Positions 17,067-26,067 of a stretch of DNA of 64,000 nt are shown here, piece after piece; the first letter of the stretch is position 1, and each line of letters starts with the position of its first letter. The notes beneath the pieces are model-generated. The model had not been told where the DNA came from. It was given only the letters and a program-made list of their open reading frames with translations, and searched no databases. The stretch comes from Bacteroidales bacterium (lineage in GTDB: Bacteria > Bacteroidota > Bacteroidia > Bacteroidales > UBA3824): NCBI GenBank assembly GCA_016286055.1, contig JAEERW010000002.1, positions 62,001-126,000 on the forward strand, in the 5' to 3' direction. Made by a program: the position numbers and the translations under genes.

Positions 17067-18620
17067 TTATTCTACTCGGTCTTTTTTGCCATATTTTACA
17101 ATGATGGCTCTACTTGGCTGGCTCTCCACATGGTAGCGGTTAAACGCCGTTATCTTATACGTATAAACTTTTTTCTTGAACGAAAATTTGCTCTTAAAAA
17201 GCGAAAGGTCGTTTTGAGAAATATACTTTAAGAAGTTGCTCTTTGATGGTACAAAGTTGGGATTGTTTCCCTTAACCCTGTATACAGAGTAAAATATCGC
17301 AGTGTCGGCAGGTGGAAGAGTTTTGCCATTGTCTTTTTGCCAATACACGTGATATTGATTGCGCATCTTAACCATCGAAATTTTAGGACTTTCGGGGAAA
17401 ATGCTCAACCACGGCATCTGCGGCATCATCACATTCTTATTAAAGCAACTCTGTTTTACGCTCGACACCATATTGAGCGGATTTTTGGCAACAGTGGTGG
17501 ATCGATAAACTATTACTCCCTGAACATTAGGATATTTTCGGGTAATGCGTATCTGATTTGGAATTTCTTGCGGGTCGGTCCATCCATTGGCGGGATTCTC
17601 CTGATTATATGCGCCAAGACCTATGTAGATATTGCGTCCGTAGGCGTGGTTGTTCCACCATTTAACTACGGTTTCAAAATCGTTGTAAACGTGACCAATA
17701 TTCCAATAGATTTGCGGTGCGCAGTAGTCTACCCAGCCGTTTTTGAGCCATGTAAGGGCGTCGGCATAAAGGTAGTCGTAACCCGAAAGACTATTTGTGG
17801 GACTTCCATCGGGGTCTTCCCTCTTATTGCGCCACACACCAGCAGGACCTACGCCAAATTTTACCCAAGGTTTCTCGTTTTTGATGGCAATGTAGCACTC
17901 TTTGATAAACTCATTGATATTGTTTCTGCGCCAATCGGCTATGTTGCTGAATCCTTTGCCGTATTTTTTAAATGTGGCTTCGTCGGGCAAGGGAACAATC
18001 TTTTTGTTGTCGCCCGTAACGGGATAGGGGTAAAAATAGTCGTCGAAATGCACACCGTCGATGTCGTAACGCTTTACCACATCTACTATGATGCGTATCA
18101 GATAGTTGCGCACCTCAGGAATACCAGGGTTAAAATACTTGTTGGCACCGTAGGTAAAAAACCATTCGGGATTAGTGTTGGATATATGCTCCTTGCACAC
18201 GTCGGCATACTGGATTGTAGCCACAGCACGGAAAGGGTTGAACCATGCGTGATATTCCATTCCCTTAGCGTGAGTCTCTTTTACCATAAATTCGAGCGGG
18301 TCGAAATATGGCTCAGGGGGGCGACCTTGTTTGCCGGTAAGCCATTCGCTCCAAGGCTCATATTCAGAGGCAAAAAAAGCATCGGCAGCAGGACGCACTT
18401 GAAAAATAACGGCATTGTAACCTGCGTTTTTCCAAGCGTTGAGCAAATCGAGATAATTTTGCTTGAGCACCTTGCTGTCGGTGGTAGCCACAGTGGGATA
18501 GTCGATACGCTTGGATGTAGCCACCCAAACGCCACGAAATTCGCGTGTAGTATCTGGATAGTTCTGCGCGGCGGCTTCATACACCACCATAAACAGAATA
18601 AAAACAAGTAGATGTCTCAT
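17067..18620 (-). CDS. Glycosyl hydrolase-like family 10 (GHL10/DUF187) protein, secreted
   Basis: A 517-residue protein with a signal peptide (residues 1-18, EAAAQ). Residues ~25-370 form the GHL10 TIM-barrel: REFRGVWVAT, then YNAVIFQVRPAADAFF, EYHAWFNPFRA, DGVHFDDYFYPYP and YCAPQIYWNIGH. The acidic DYF and the YW motifs are typical. The last ~120 residues look like a beta-sandwich (YSVYRVKGNNPNF, then YTYKITAFNRYHVES), similar to a fibronectin type III domain. The protein probably acts on glycans in the periplasm or at the surface. It is first in an operon and is preceded by a leader with a strong hairpin. Confidence 0.85.
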   Translation of the reverse strand: MRHLLVFILFMVVYEAAAQNYPDTTREFRGVWVATSKRIDYPTVATTDSKVLKQNYLDLLNAWKNAGYNAVIFQVRPAADAFFASEYEPWSEWLTGKQGRPPEPYFDPLEFMVKETHAKGMEYHAWFNPFRAVATIQYADVCKEHISNTNPEWFFTYGANKYFNPGIPEVRNYLIRIIVDVVKRYDIDGVHFDDYFYPYPVTGDNKKIVPLPDEATFKKYGKGFSNIADWRRNNINEFIKECYIAIKNEKPWVKFGVGPAGVWRNKREDPDGSPTNSLSGYDYLYADALTWLKNGWVDYCAPQIYWNIGHVYNDFETVVKWWNNHAYGRNIYIGLGAYNQENPANGWTDPQEIPNQIRITRKYPNVQGVIVYRSTTVAKNPLNMVSSVKQSCFNKNVMMPQMPWLSIFPESPKISMVKMRNQYHVYWQKDNGKTLPPADTAIFYSVYRVKGNNPNFVPSKSNFLKYISQNDLSLFKSKFSFKKKVYTYKITAFNRYHVESQPSRAIIVKYGKKDRVE

Positions 18621-18676
18621 CTCAAAAATTTTTTACAAAGAAAAGAAATTATTTATTACCCACATCGCAAAAACTC

Positions 18677-18719
18677 AAAAAAAAGCGGACGACGTACATT
18701 ATTACCGCCGAACCGCTTT
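18677..18719 (-). terminator. Strong hairpin with U-tract in the leader upstream of GHL10
   Basis: On the minus strand AAAGCGG pairs with CCGCTTT, with an inner GGCG/CGTC stem, followed by eight T. It lies 57 bases upstream of the GHL10 start and about 200 bases beyond the exbD stop, after exbD's own terminator. It could be a backup terminator or an attenuator. A second hairpin lies just upstream at 18725-18751. Confidence 0.6.
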
Positions 18720-18724
18720 CTTTC

Positions 18725-18751
18725 AATACCTGAGAGATATTTTCAGGTATT
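18725..18751 (-). promoter_or_regulatory. Leader hairpin AATACCTGA/TCAGGTATT
   Basis: A perfect 9-bp inverted repeat with a 9-base loop, just before the terminator-like hairpin. An alternative GAGA/TCTC pairing overlaps it. Together with the hairpin at 18677 this has the shape of an attenuator or riboswitch leader, but I recognise no known aptamer. Confidence 0.35.
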
Positions 18752-18855
18752 TCTCCCATATAAACCTAATGCTACAAACTTAATAAAAACCTATGTCTAA
18801 ACCTTAATTATGATATACTATACGGCATAAACGCAAAAAAGTTGACTTATGGGCA

Positions 18856-18889
18856 ACAAAAAACGGCAGAAATATACATCTCCACCGTA
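18856..18889 (-). terminator. Terminator of the exbB-exbD operon
   Basis: On the minus strand a ten-pair stem, with wobbles, joins ACGGTGGAGA to TTTCTGCCGT, followed by six T. It starts 28 bases after the exbD stop. Confidence 0.6.
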
Positions 18890-18916
18890 ATTTGTTATAG
18901 ATACTAGCAAATAAAA

Positions 18917-19387
18917 CTATTTGCGTGCAACTTTCAATGTAGAATAGTTAAGTTTTAAAGCTTGCACTTTGCGAAGCTCCTGTTTAACGTCGGTGATGAT
19001 ACCCATTTTAGCATCTGAGTCAACCTTGAGCGAATAAGTCATAAAAGGTCTATCGGCCTCTTCATGGCTCTGACGCTCAGCCTCGATATAGTCAGGAATA
19101 TCGTAAAGGTCGGAAATCTTATCGTTGAGCTGTACACGGGGCTCAGTACCGAATTTCGACTGGAAAGCGGCAAGGGGAGCTCCCACATAGATATAGCTAA
19201 CAAGAGATTTCTTCTCCAACTTCTTAACCTCAGTAGCGGCAGGAAGTTTGATTTTCACCTTGTAGTCGGTCTCTTTCATTGAAGTTACCGACATGAAGAA
19301 GAACAGAAGCATGAACACGATGTCAGGGAGCGATGCGGTAGAAAGACCGCTAACCTTACGTCCGCCTTTTTTTCTAAATTTTGCCAT
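18917..19387 (-). CDS. exbD: ExbD/TolR-family biopolymer transport protein (second copy)
   Basis: A 156-residue inner-membrane protein. A short basic N-terminus (KFRKKGGRK) precedes one membrane helix at about 20-40. The helix carries the Asp of SLPDIVFMLLFFF, the residue that couples proton flow to TonB energisation. The rest is periplasmic. It is the last gene of the exbB operon, 21 bases after the other exbD, and ends in a terminator. Two different ExbD proteins per ExbB are common in Bacteroidota. Confidence 0.88.
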   Translation of the reverse strand: MAKFRKKGGRKVSGLSTASLPDIVFMLLFFFMSVTSMKETDYKVKIKLPAATEVKKLEKKSLVSYIYVGAPLAAFQSKFGTEPRVQLNDKISDLYDIPDYIEAERQSHEEADRPFMTYSLKVDSDAKMGIITDVKQELRKVQALKLNYSTLKVARK

Positions 19388-19408
19388 TTTTAAGTCCTCC
19401 TTCTTTAA

Positions 19409-20038
19409 CTATTTAACACTTCGTGGTTCAGCCTCAGAAATATTGAGCGGGAAAACAGTTTTAACGATTTTCTGCTCGTCGGCAGAAATCTCGTCGTACA
19501 CTTTACCGAAATATTCTTTGGCAAATTCATCGCGACATATATTGAAAGCAGCCACGATAGAGTTCTGCACCTGTATATAAGTCTCGTATTTAGTACCACG
19601 GTCGTTTTGGAGAGAAACCACTCCACGAGTGATGTTCACATCACCGCAATTGTCTAAAACGGCTTTCATAGCCTCTGCTTCTGCCTTTTTATCTGGCTTA
19701 CTAGCAAGTTCATCATATTTAACCGAAGCTTTAACCTGCTCTGCAAGGTTTTCAGAGTTGGCAGGATTGGTCAAAAATTTGATGGTTCTGTCGGTAAGCT
19801 CATTGAAATCAGCTTGCTCGCCTTCGATAGCCAACTGGTTGTCCTTGTTGATAAGCACAATAAAGATATTGCGCTCGTTGATCTGCTCAGTCTTAGGCTG
19901 CTCCTCAGTGCTGGGAGGCGGCAACTGACGCAACAAACCTTGATCAACGTCCATAGACGTGGTAACAAGGAAGAAGATCAACAGAAGGAATGCGATGTCG
20001 GCCTGCGAACTTGCATTAATGTCACCTACTTGTCTCAT
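19409..20038 (-). CDS. exbD: ExbD/TolR-family biopolymer transport protein (first copy)
   Basis: A 209-residue protein. The membrane helix starts almost at the N-terminus: MRQVGDINASSQADIAFLLL, with Asp at residue 14. A longer periplasmic part follows, with a Pro-rich start (RQLPPPSTEEQPKTEQ) and a ~60-residue insertion rich in Lys and Ala (EQVKASVKYDELASKPDKKA) not seen in the other copy. The two ExbD proteins are therefore not interchangeable by length. It shares the operon with the ExbB-like gene. Confidence 0.88.
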   Translation of the reverse strand: MRQVGDINASSQADIAFLLLIFFLVTTSMDVDQGLLRQLPPPSTEEQPKTEQINERNIFIVLINKDNQLAIEGEQADFNELTDRTIKFLTNPANSENLAEQVKASVKYDELASKPDKKAEAEAMKAVLDNCGDVNITRGVVSLQNDRGTKYETYIQVQNSIVAAFNICRDEFAKEYFGKVYDEISADEQKIVKTVFPLNISEAEPRSVK

Positions 20039-20096
20039 CTGTATAGTTTTAAAAGGCAGCCGCCGAAAAGTGACGGCCGCCGAAAATTCAACTTAA

Positions 20097-20561
20097 TTAT
20101 TTTAATTTAGACGAAATCTCGAGCCAGATGATGGCGAGAAGATTAAGTCCGAGAATAATGTACAATGAAATCAAACCTGTGCCAGAACCTTTGAGTTCGC
20201 CAGGAGTAGGTTTGGCCATTGTTGCGGGCGAAATAGAGTCCATAGAGTCGCTAGCTACTGCATAAGATACGATAGCAATCAATGCTAAACCTGCGACAAC
20301 TATACCAGTGCTAATGCTCTTTTTGGGATTCATAATAATATCCCAAATGAAAGCGAGTACAGCAAGACCAGCAGCAACGAAAAACAGGATTTCAGTCCAT
20401 GTAAGAACTAATGCTGTTGTGCCGTGCTCAATCTTTTCCTCTTCAAACTGATCCTCTATAGGTACTACTTGGTAGTAGAACAAACCTATCAAAACGATAG
20501 ATATAGCAAATAATACTATAAGGATGTACTTTGATATTTTTTGTAAGAAAGATGTCTCCAT
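20097..20561 (-). CDS. Small inner-membrane protein between exbB and exbD
   Basis: A 154-residue protein with four hydrophobic segments (about 11-31, 50-72, 84-104 and 126-148) and a short acidic stretch EDQFEEEKIEHG between the first two. No named function; similar genes sit between exbB and exbD in other Bacteroidales. It starts 5 bases after the exbB stop, so it belongs to the operon and may be part of the motor complex. Confidence 0.7.
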   Translation of the reverse strand: METSFLQKISKYILIVLFAISIVLIGLFYYQVVPIEDQFEEEKIEHGTTALVLTWTEILFFVAAGLAVLAFIWDIIMNPKKSISTGIVVAGLALIAIVSYAVASDSMDSISPATMAKPTPGELKGSGTGLISLYIILGLNLLAIIWLEISSKLK

Positions 20562-20566
20562 ATTAA

Positions 20567-21370
20567 TTATTTATTTTTCTCTTGGTATTTAACAAGAATG
20601 TCAATGAATGATATAGAAGCGTCTTCCATATCGTTTGTGATAGATTCAATTTTAGAAAGGATGTAGTTACAGAACAACTGCAAAACGATAGCAGCGATCA
20701 AACCAGTTACAGTTGTGATCAACGCAACTTTGATACCTTGTGCAACCAAAGAAGCCGAAACGTCACCAGCCTGCTCGATAGCGTCGAACGCCTGAATCAT
20801 ACCGATTACAGTACCCATGAATCCCAACATAGGAGAAAGTGCGATGAAGAGGTTGATCCAGGTTACACCGCTTTCCATCTGTCCCATCTGTACGCTACCG
20901 TAAGAAACAACTGACTTTTCAATAAGGTCGATGTTGTTTTCTTTATCTGCATCGTAGCGGTCGAGACCTTGATAGAATATGCTAGCAACAGGTCCACGGG
21001 TGTTTCTACAAATTGTTTTAGCATCCTCAATGGGGTTTTGGCTCTCAGTGTTGTCGAGGGCGTCTTCTATTTGATTGAGAAGTTTCTTGGTGTTGGTTGA
21101 AGAAAGACCTAAATAGATGATTCTTTCAATTGCAATTGCAAGACCGAGAATCAAACAGATAAGAACTGATGCCATAAAGCCGGCACCACCTTCGATGAAT
21201 TTGGTCTTAATTTCCTTGTGAATTGGAACTTCTTCGGGCTGAGCCTGAGAACCTGATTGAACGTTTTCTGTAGAAGGAGCTTGAGATTGTGCCTCTTCCT
21301 GCGCAAACAAATCTGCACTTCCGAAAAAGAGCATTCCTGATATTGCCAATAATGAAAATAGCTTTTTCAT
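20567..21370 (-). CDS. exbB: MotA/TolQ/ExbB proton channel family protein
   Basis: A 267-residue protein. An N-terminal hydrophobic stretch reads like a signal sequence (ending DLFAQEEAQ), followed by a Gln/Glu-rich linker. The first channel helix is at ~65-88, and two long helices at ~175-235 carry SPMLGFMGTVIGMIQAF and ALITTVTGLIAAIVLQ, the TolQ/ExbB signature. With ExbD it forms the proton-driven motor that powers TonB-dependent outer-membrane receptors, such as those at 31 and 37 kb. First gene of the operon. Confidence 0.9.
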   Translation of the reverse strand: MKKLFSLLAISGMLFFGSADLFAQEEAQSQAPSTENVQSGSQAQPEEVPIHKEIKTKFIEGGAGFMASVLICLILGLAIAIERIIYLGLSSTNTKKLLNQIEDALDNTESQNPIEDAKTICRNTRGPVASIFYQGLDRYDADKENNIDLIEKSVVSYGSVQMGQMESGVTWINLFIALSPMLGFMGTVIGMIQAFDAIEQAGDVSASLVAQGIKVALITTVTGLIAAIVLQLFCNYILSKIESITNDMEDASISFIDILVKYQEKNK

Positions 21371-21426
21371 GTTGTGTTTTTAGTTTTAATTATACGATAA
21401 TTGATACTTTAATTTAATTTTTTTTG

Positions 21427-21514
21427 CGGAGAGAGGGGGATTCGAACCCCCGATACACTTTTGGCGTATACACGCTTTCCAGGCGTGTTCCTTCAACCAC
21501 TCGGACATCTCTCC
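21427..21514 (-). tRNA. tRNA-Ser (anticodon GGA)
   Basis: The complement folds as an 88-base class II tRNA. The acceptor stem is GGAGAGA/TCTCTCC. The anticodon stem CACGC/GCGTG encloses the loop CTGGAAA, giving anticodon GGA for Ser. The long variable arm is typical of tRNA-Ser, and the T-loop GTTCGAATCC is intact. CCA is not encoded. The 175 bases between it and fabD hold nothing I recognise. Confidence 0.97.
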
Positions 21515-21690
21515 TCGATGCCATTTAGCAAAAATTTACGGCAACGAAATTACAAAAAGAAAATGTACTTAAAAAAAAATTAACAAAAAAAATACAACTT
21601 TTTTTTATTTTTGTATTGAAGTAATACACTAACACACTATATAACAATACATTAAGTACATAAACAATTTTAACTTCAAACGCTACATTT

Positions 21691-22581
21691 TTATGCTCCG
21701 AAGTGCGAAGAGTTCACATTTCGGTCAATTTTGCGCATTAATCCTTGCAAAACGCTTCCTGGTCCGCACTCAATTACTTCGTTTATACCTGCTCCTACCA
21801 TGTTTTGAATGGTCTTTGTCCAACGTACAGGAGAGGTCAGCTGCTTGATAAGGTTTTGCTTTATTTCGTCGGGATTAGTATGAGGCATTGCGTCAACATT
21901 TTGATATACAGGGCATTTTGGTGTTGTAAATATAGTGTTGTCGATAGCTTGCTGCAATTCTTGCTGTGCCGGTTGCATCAATGGAGAGTGGAAAGCTCCG
22001 CTTACGGCGAGTTTTACAACGCGCTTTGCTCCTGCCTCTTCGAGTTTCTGTGAGGCTTTGTCAACGCCTTGTTCGCTACCAGAAATTACTATCTGTCCTA
22101 TGCAGTTGTAATTTGCTGCCACTACAACGTCGCCTTCTTGTGTGATTTGAGCGCATATCTGCTCTATCACAGCGTCGTCGAGACCCAGTACTGCTGCCAT
22201 TGAACCCTTTTGGGTTTCACAGCATTTCTGCATGGCTGCTGCGCGTTTTGCCACTAGAGAGAGACCGTCGGCAAATGTGAGGGCACCAGCTGCTGTAAGT
22301 GCTGAGAACTCACCGAGCGAGTGTCCAGCTACGGCGTCGGGGGTAAAATTGGCGGAGTCGGCCATCACCGATATTACCGAATGGATAAAAATACAGGGCT
22401 GTGTTACCTTTGTCTGCAACAACTGTTCTGCCGTACCTTCGAACATAAGGTTGGTGATGTCGAATCCCAAAACCTCGTTGGCTTTGCGAAACAGTTCTTT
22501 GGCTATGTCAGATTTTTCGTAAAGGTCTTTGCCCATACCCGGAAACTGTGATCCTTGTCCGGGAAAAACGTATGCTTTCAT
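21691..22581 (-). CDS. fabD: Malonyl-CoA:ACP transacylase FabD
   Basis: A 296-residue enzyme that loads malonate on acyl carrier protein for fatty-acid synthesis. The N-terminal FPGQGSQFPGMG is the oxyanion loop; the nucleophile elbow GHSLGE at 86-91 has Ser88; the catalytic His is in SGAFHSPLM near residue 196. Normal length. A TATCTTTG promoter element lies 28 bases upstream. It stands alone in its transcript as far as I can see. Confidence 0.97.
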   Translation of the reverse strand: MKAYVFPGQGSQFPGMGKDLYEKSDIAKELFRKANEVLGFDITNLMFEGTAEQLLQTKVTQPCIFIHSVISVMADSANFTPDAVAGHSLGEFSALTAAGALTFADGLSLVAKRAAAMQKCCETQKGSMAAVLGLDDAVIEQICAQITQEGDVVVAANYNCIGQIVISGSEQGVDKASQKLEEAGAKRVVKLAVSGAFHSPLMQPAQQELQQAIDNTIFTTPKCPVYQNVDAMPHTNPDEIKQNLIKQLTSPVRWTKTIQNMVGAGINEVIECGPGSVLQGLMRKIDRNVNSSHFGA

Positions 22582-22608
22582 TGGTGTCTGTTTTTAATAA
22601 TTCGAACG

Positions 22609-22616
22609 CAAAGATA
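22609..22616 (-). promoter_or_regulatory. Promoter -7 element of fabD (TATCTTTG)
   Basis: Exact TAnnTTTG match on the complement, 28 bases upstream of the fabD start. Confidence 0.6.
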
Positions 22617-22677
22617 GAAAAAAAAACTCTCCAAACGAGAAATCTTCTTTTTTTTTCGATTTCTTACAAAAAAAACA

Positions 22678-23796
22678 TCACCTCACTGTGTACCTTTTGC
22701 CAGGTAACGATTTTACAAGGTCTTTGAATTCAAGGTTTAGCAGTGTAGGCGAAAGTTCCCACATAGGTATCTGTGTCTCCAAGGCTAAGGAGTCGATGCT
22801 GAGTTCGCCGTGTTTGCGGAGCACGTCAACAATTTTAACCTCTTGTGGTTCAAGTGGTTCGTCAAGAGGCAGCTCTATCTGTACAGGAGCTGATTGCTTA
22901 AGGGGTAACCATCCCATCAAGCTCTCTACATCGGTATGCCGTGTAATGAGTGAAGCTCGGTTGTCGCGGATAAGTAGATTGCAACCTTGATAGTTGCGGT
23001 CGTTGGCACGCCCGGGGAATGCAAAAACAGTACGGCGATATTGCCGAGCGTATTCAGCAGTAATTAACGCACCGCCCTTATTACGACTCTGAACAACAAC
23101 CAAAGCATCACACAATCCCGCCACAATGCGGTTTCGCCGTGGAAAATTGGTCTTGCTTACAGGATGTCCGTAAAAATATTCGGTCAACATTATTCCTGCG
23201 CCATCAACTATCTTGTTAGCTATCGGGCGGTTTTCGGCGGGATAAATCATATCGAAACCGTGTCCTAGCACTGCCGCAGTGGGCACGCCACATTCCAAAG
23301 CAGCCTGATGTGCAAATGTGTCGGCACCAGAAGCAAGTCCGCTAACTATTATCACACGGATGCCATCATTTTTGAGTCCTTCTACAAGACTGAATATATT
23401 ATCGCGCCCCTCAGGATCGGTAAGCCGTGTTCCCACAATGCCAATGGTGTGGTTTGTATCAAAATTAACCACTGCTCCTTTTGTATAATATAATAAAGGT
23501 GCGTCGTCGCATTGTGCAAGTTTGCGAGGATAGTCACGATCGGTGTAAGATGTGATGCCAATGCCCTCACGATCAATAATATCCATTTGACGTTTGGCAG
23601 CATCCACCACATTGAGAGTTTTTAATGCCTCTAATGATTTCAACGAAAGAAGTCCCGTTTCGGGCAGCAGGTCAACCTTTTGAAATACCTGCTCAGCACC
23701 ACCAGCCCATGTTATAAGTTTTCGGGCTGTGCTGCCGCCAACTCCTGGTATCATGGTGACGGCCACTTGGTAAAGGGCTTCTTGATTGAGTTCCAT
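22678..23796 (-). CDS. dprA: DNA-processing protein DprA
   Basis: A 372-residue protein that loads RecA on incoming single-stranded DNA in natural transformation. I start it at the ATG whose first base is the last base of the lptG stop codon, giving MELNQEALYQVAVTMIPGVG; a longer frame upstream is lptG sequence. An N-terminal helix-hairpin-helix-like region is followed by the Rossmann-like core: IGIVGTRLTDPEGR, IIVSGLASGADTFAHQAAL, VLGHGFDMIYP, TEYFYGHPVSKTNFPRRNRI. A C-terminal winged-helix DprA domain follows (~310-372). Usual length. Confidence 0.95.
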   Translation of the reverse strand: MELNQEALYQVAVTMIPGVGGSTARKLITWAGGAEQVFQKVDLLPETGLLSLKSLEALKTLNVVDAAKRQMDIIDREGIGITSYTDRDYPRKLAQCDDAPLLYYTKGAVVNFDTNHTIGIVGTRLTDPEGRDNIFSLVEGLKNDGIRVIIVSGLASGADTFAHQAALECGVPTAAVLGHGFDMIYPAENRPIANKIVDGAGIMLTEYFYGHPVSKTNFPRRNRIVAGLCDALVVVQSRNKGGALITAEYARQYRRTVFAFPGRANDRNYQGCNLLIRDNRASLITRHTDVESLMGWLPLKQSAPVQIELPLDEPLEPQEVKIVDVLRKHGELSIDSLALETQIPMWELSPTLLNLEFKDLVKSLPGKRYTVR

Positions 23797-24875
23797 TATT
23801 TGGGAGCTTTGAAATATAGTACTACACCTATTATTGTATATATAATATTTGGAATCCAAACAGCCAGCAATGGAGGAAGCGAACTTCCCTTTGCAAATTC
23901 GCAGAACACCTGCATAAAGAGTATATAACTGAAACTCAATGCCAAACCTACTCCAAGGTTGATACCTATTCCACCCCTTACCTTTTTGCACGAAAGCGTA
24001 ACGCCTATCAATGTAAGTATAAAGCAGGCAAACGGAAATGCAATACGCTTGTAACTCTCCACAAGAAAAGCCTCAATATTGTCGCTACCACGCATACGTT
24101 GCTCGTCGATATATTCGTGGAGTTCGGGACTTGTAAGGGTTTCGATCTGGTTGAGGCGTTGGTTAAAATCTTTAGGAAGAATGGCGAGAGTGGTGTCCAT
24201 CTTGCGCCCAGTAACTACCGAATCGGAATCTCCGTTGAAATACCTTATATAATAGTTGTTTATAGTCCATTTGTTATGAATAGAATCCCAAACAATAAAG
24301 TCGCTCATAAGTTTCTCTTTGAGAATGTTACCGTCGAACTTTTCCCACGAGAACTTGTAACCCACATTCGAAGTGGTAACATAATTCTGCATATATATAA
24401 AGGTATCAGGCGATGTCTGCCTATGAATATTCTTAGAATCGTTGACGTAAGTACCTTTGATATAAATATTTTCAAACTTGAGTCTGATGTCGGTGGCAGG
24501 AGGAATAACGTATGCGCTCAAGAAAAATGACAATGCAGCAAGTATAGCCGCGCTCTCAAAATATGGCACAAGCATACGGCGGAAACTGATGCCTGCACTC
24601 AGGATGGCAATAATCTCGCTGTTGCCCGCAAGTTTCGACGTGAAGAATATCACCGAGATAAAAATAAACAAGAACATAAACATATTTGCGTAATAGGGCG
24701 CAAAGTTGAGGTAATAATCAAAAAGTATCGCCTCAAACGGTGCTTTTTTCTCGATAAAATCGTCGAGTTTTTCCTGAATGTCGAACACGATAATGATAGA
24801 AATCAGCAGCACAAGCGAATAGAAGAATGTGCCGAGAAATTTTTTCATTATGTAGCGGTCTAATATCTTGAACAT
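23796..24875 (-). CDS. lptG: LptF/LptG-family permease (LPS export)
   Basis: A 359-residue inner-membrane protein with the YjgP/YjgQ layout. Three membrane helices in the first ~120 residues (LDRYIMKKFLGTFFYSLVLL at the start) are followed by a periplasmic beta-jellyroll of about 150 residues. Three helices at the end include AFPFACFILTLIGVTLSCKK. It forms the channel part of the Lpt machine that pulls lipopolysaccharide from the inner membrane. It follows tgt by 33 bases, as in many Bacteroidota, and shares one base with the start of dprA. I cannot tell LptF from LptG with certainty. Confidence 0.88.
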   Translation of the reverse strand: MFKILDRYIMKKFLGTFFYSLVLLISIIIVFDIQEKLDDFIEKKAPFEAILFDYYLNFAPYYANMFMFLFIFISVIFFTSKLAGNSEIIAILSAGISFRRMLVPYFESAAILAALSFFLSAYVIPPATDIRLKFENIYIKGTYVNDSKNIHRQTSPDTFIYMQNYVTTSNVGYKFSWEKFDGNILKEKLMSDFIVWDSIHNKWTINNYYIRYFNGDSDSVVTGRKMDTTLAILPKDFNQRLNQIETLTSPELHEYIDEQRMRGSDNIEAFLVESYKRIAFPFACFILTLIGVTLSCKKVRGGIGINLGVGLALSFSYILFMQVFCEFAKGSSLPPLLAVWIPNIIYTIIGVVLYFKAPK

Positions 24876-24908
24876 TTTATTGTCTCTATTATATAAATGT
24901 GTATAAAA

Positions 24909-26039
24909 TCAAATTCGTTGCATCATCTCTTTGGCTGCGTCGTCTTTCCAATCGGCAAAAGTACCGTCGAGAATGCGCTCACGGATGGTTTTTACAAGGT
25001 TGAGATAGAATGCGAGATTGTGTATCGAGGCTATCTGCGCGGCAAGACGCTCGTTGGCTGTTACCAAATGACGCAGATAAGCCTTTGAGTAATAATGATC
25101 TACAAAAGAAGTGCCGTCGGGGTCAAGTTCCGAGAAATCCATCTTCCATTTCTCGTTTTTCATATTCATAGTACCTTTTGAGGTGAATATCATACCGTTG
25201 CGGGCATTGCGGGTGGGCATCACGCAGTCGAACATATCAATGCCGCGAGCCACACCTTCTATAATATTAGCAGGCGTGCCCACTCCCATCAGGTATCGGG
25301 GCTTGTCTTTGGGCAGGATATTGTTTACCACCTCAATCATCTCGTACATCATCTCCACGGGTTCGCCCACCGAAAGACCTCCGATAGCGTTGGCATCCAT
25401 CTCTTGCTTGGCAATAAACTCAGCCGACTGTTCACGAAGGTCGCGATATACACTGCCCTGAACAATAGGAAGATACGCCTGCGAATGACCGTAAAGAGGT
25501 TCGGTTTCGCGATAATGCTTAACACCGCGTTCAAGCCATTGATGAGTGAGTTTCAGCGACTTGGCTGCATATTTATAATCGCACGGATAAGGTGTGCATT
25601 CGTCTAACGCCATCATAAAGTCGCTGCCAATGGTGCGCTCAATGTCCACCACATTTTCGGGCGTGAAAATATGCTTGCTACCGTCGATATGCGAACGAAA
25701 TGTTACGCCCTCGGGAGTAAGTTTGCGGTTTTCGGCAAGCGAAAACACCTGAAATCCGCCGCTGTCGGTAAGTATAGGTCTGTCCCAATGTATAAATTTG
25801 TGCAAACCGCCAGCCGCCTTGATAACCTCCATACCGGGACGAAGATAAAGATGGTAAGTGTTGCCAAGTATAATCTGTGCGTTGATGTCGTCGCTCAATT
25901 CGGTTTGATGAACGCCTTTGACCGAGCCCACAGTGCCCACAGGCATAAATATAGGCGTAGGAACGCTTCCGTGGTCGGTGGTAATAACACCTGCGCGGGC
26001 GTTGGTGCGTGTGTCGCTATGTTTAATTTCGAACTTCAT
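24909..26039 (-). CDS. tgt: tRNA-guanine transglycosylase (queuosine synthesis)
   Basis: A 376-residue enzyme that swaps guanine 34 for preQ1 in tRNAs with GUN anticodons. The active-site stretch LTDSGGFQVFSL supplies one catalytic Asp; GGLSVGEP and YLMGVGTPANIIEGVARGIDMFDCVMPTRNARNG supply the second and the tRNA contact region. The usual bacterial CxCxxC-H zinc site is not evident; at the corresponding place the sequence runs FVDHYYSKAYLRHLVTAN. Length is normal. A TATCTTTG element lies 21 bases upstream. First gene of tgt-lptG-dprA. Confidence 0.95.
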   Translation of the reverse strand: MKFEIKHSDTRTNARAGVITTDHGSVPTPIFMPVGTVGSVKGVHQTELSDDINAQIILGNTYHLYLRPGMEVIKAAGGLHKFIHWDRPILTDSGGFQVFSLAENRKLTPEGVTFRSHIDGSKHIFTPENVVDIERTIGSDFMMALDECTPYPCDYKYAAKSLKLTHQWLERGVKHYRETEPLYGHSQAYLPIVQGSVYRDLREQSAEFIAKQEMDANAIGGLSVGEPVEMMYEMIEVVNNILPKDKPRYLMGVGTPANIIEGVARGIDMFDCVMPTRNARNGMIFTSKGTMNMKNEKWKMDFSELDPDGTSFVDHYYSKAYLRHLVTANERLAAQIASIHNLAFYLNLVKTIRERILDGTFADWKDDAAKEMMQRI

Positions 26040-26059
26040 TTACAAAAATTTCCAGTCTG

Positions 26060-26067
26060 CAAAGATA
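26060..26067 (-). promoter_or_regulatory. Promoter -7 element of tgt (TATCTTTG)
   Basis: Exact TAnnTTTG match on the complement, 21 bases upstream of the tgt start. Confidence 0.6.

Noticed and set aside
17337-18611. Long open frame of 424 codons on the plus strand
   Set aside because: It lies wholly antisense to the GHL10 gene, which has clear domains and a signal peptide.
18690-18760. TPP or glycine riboswitch
   Set aside because: CTGAGA-like and GGAGA-like words are present but the conserved aptamer layout is not.
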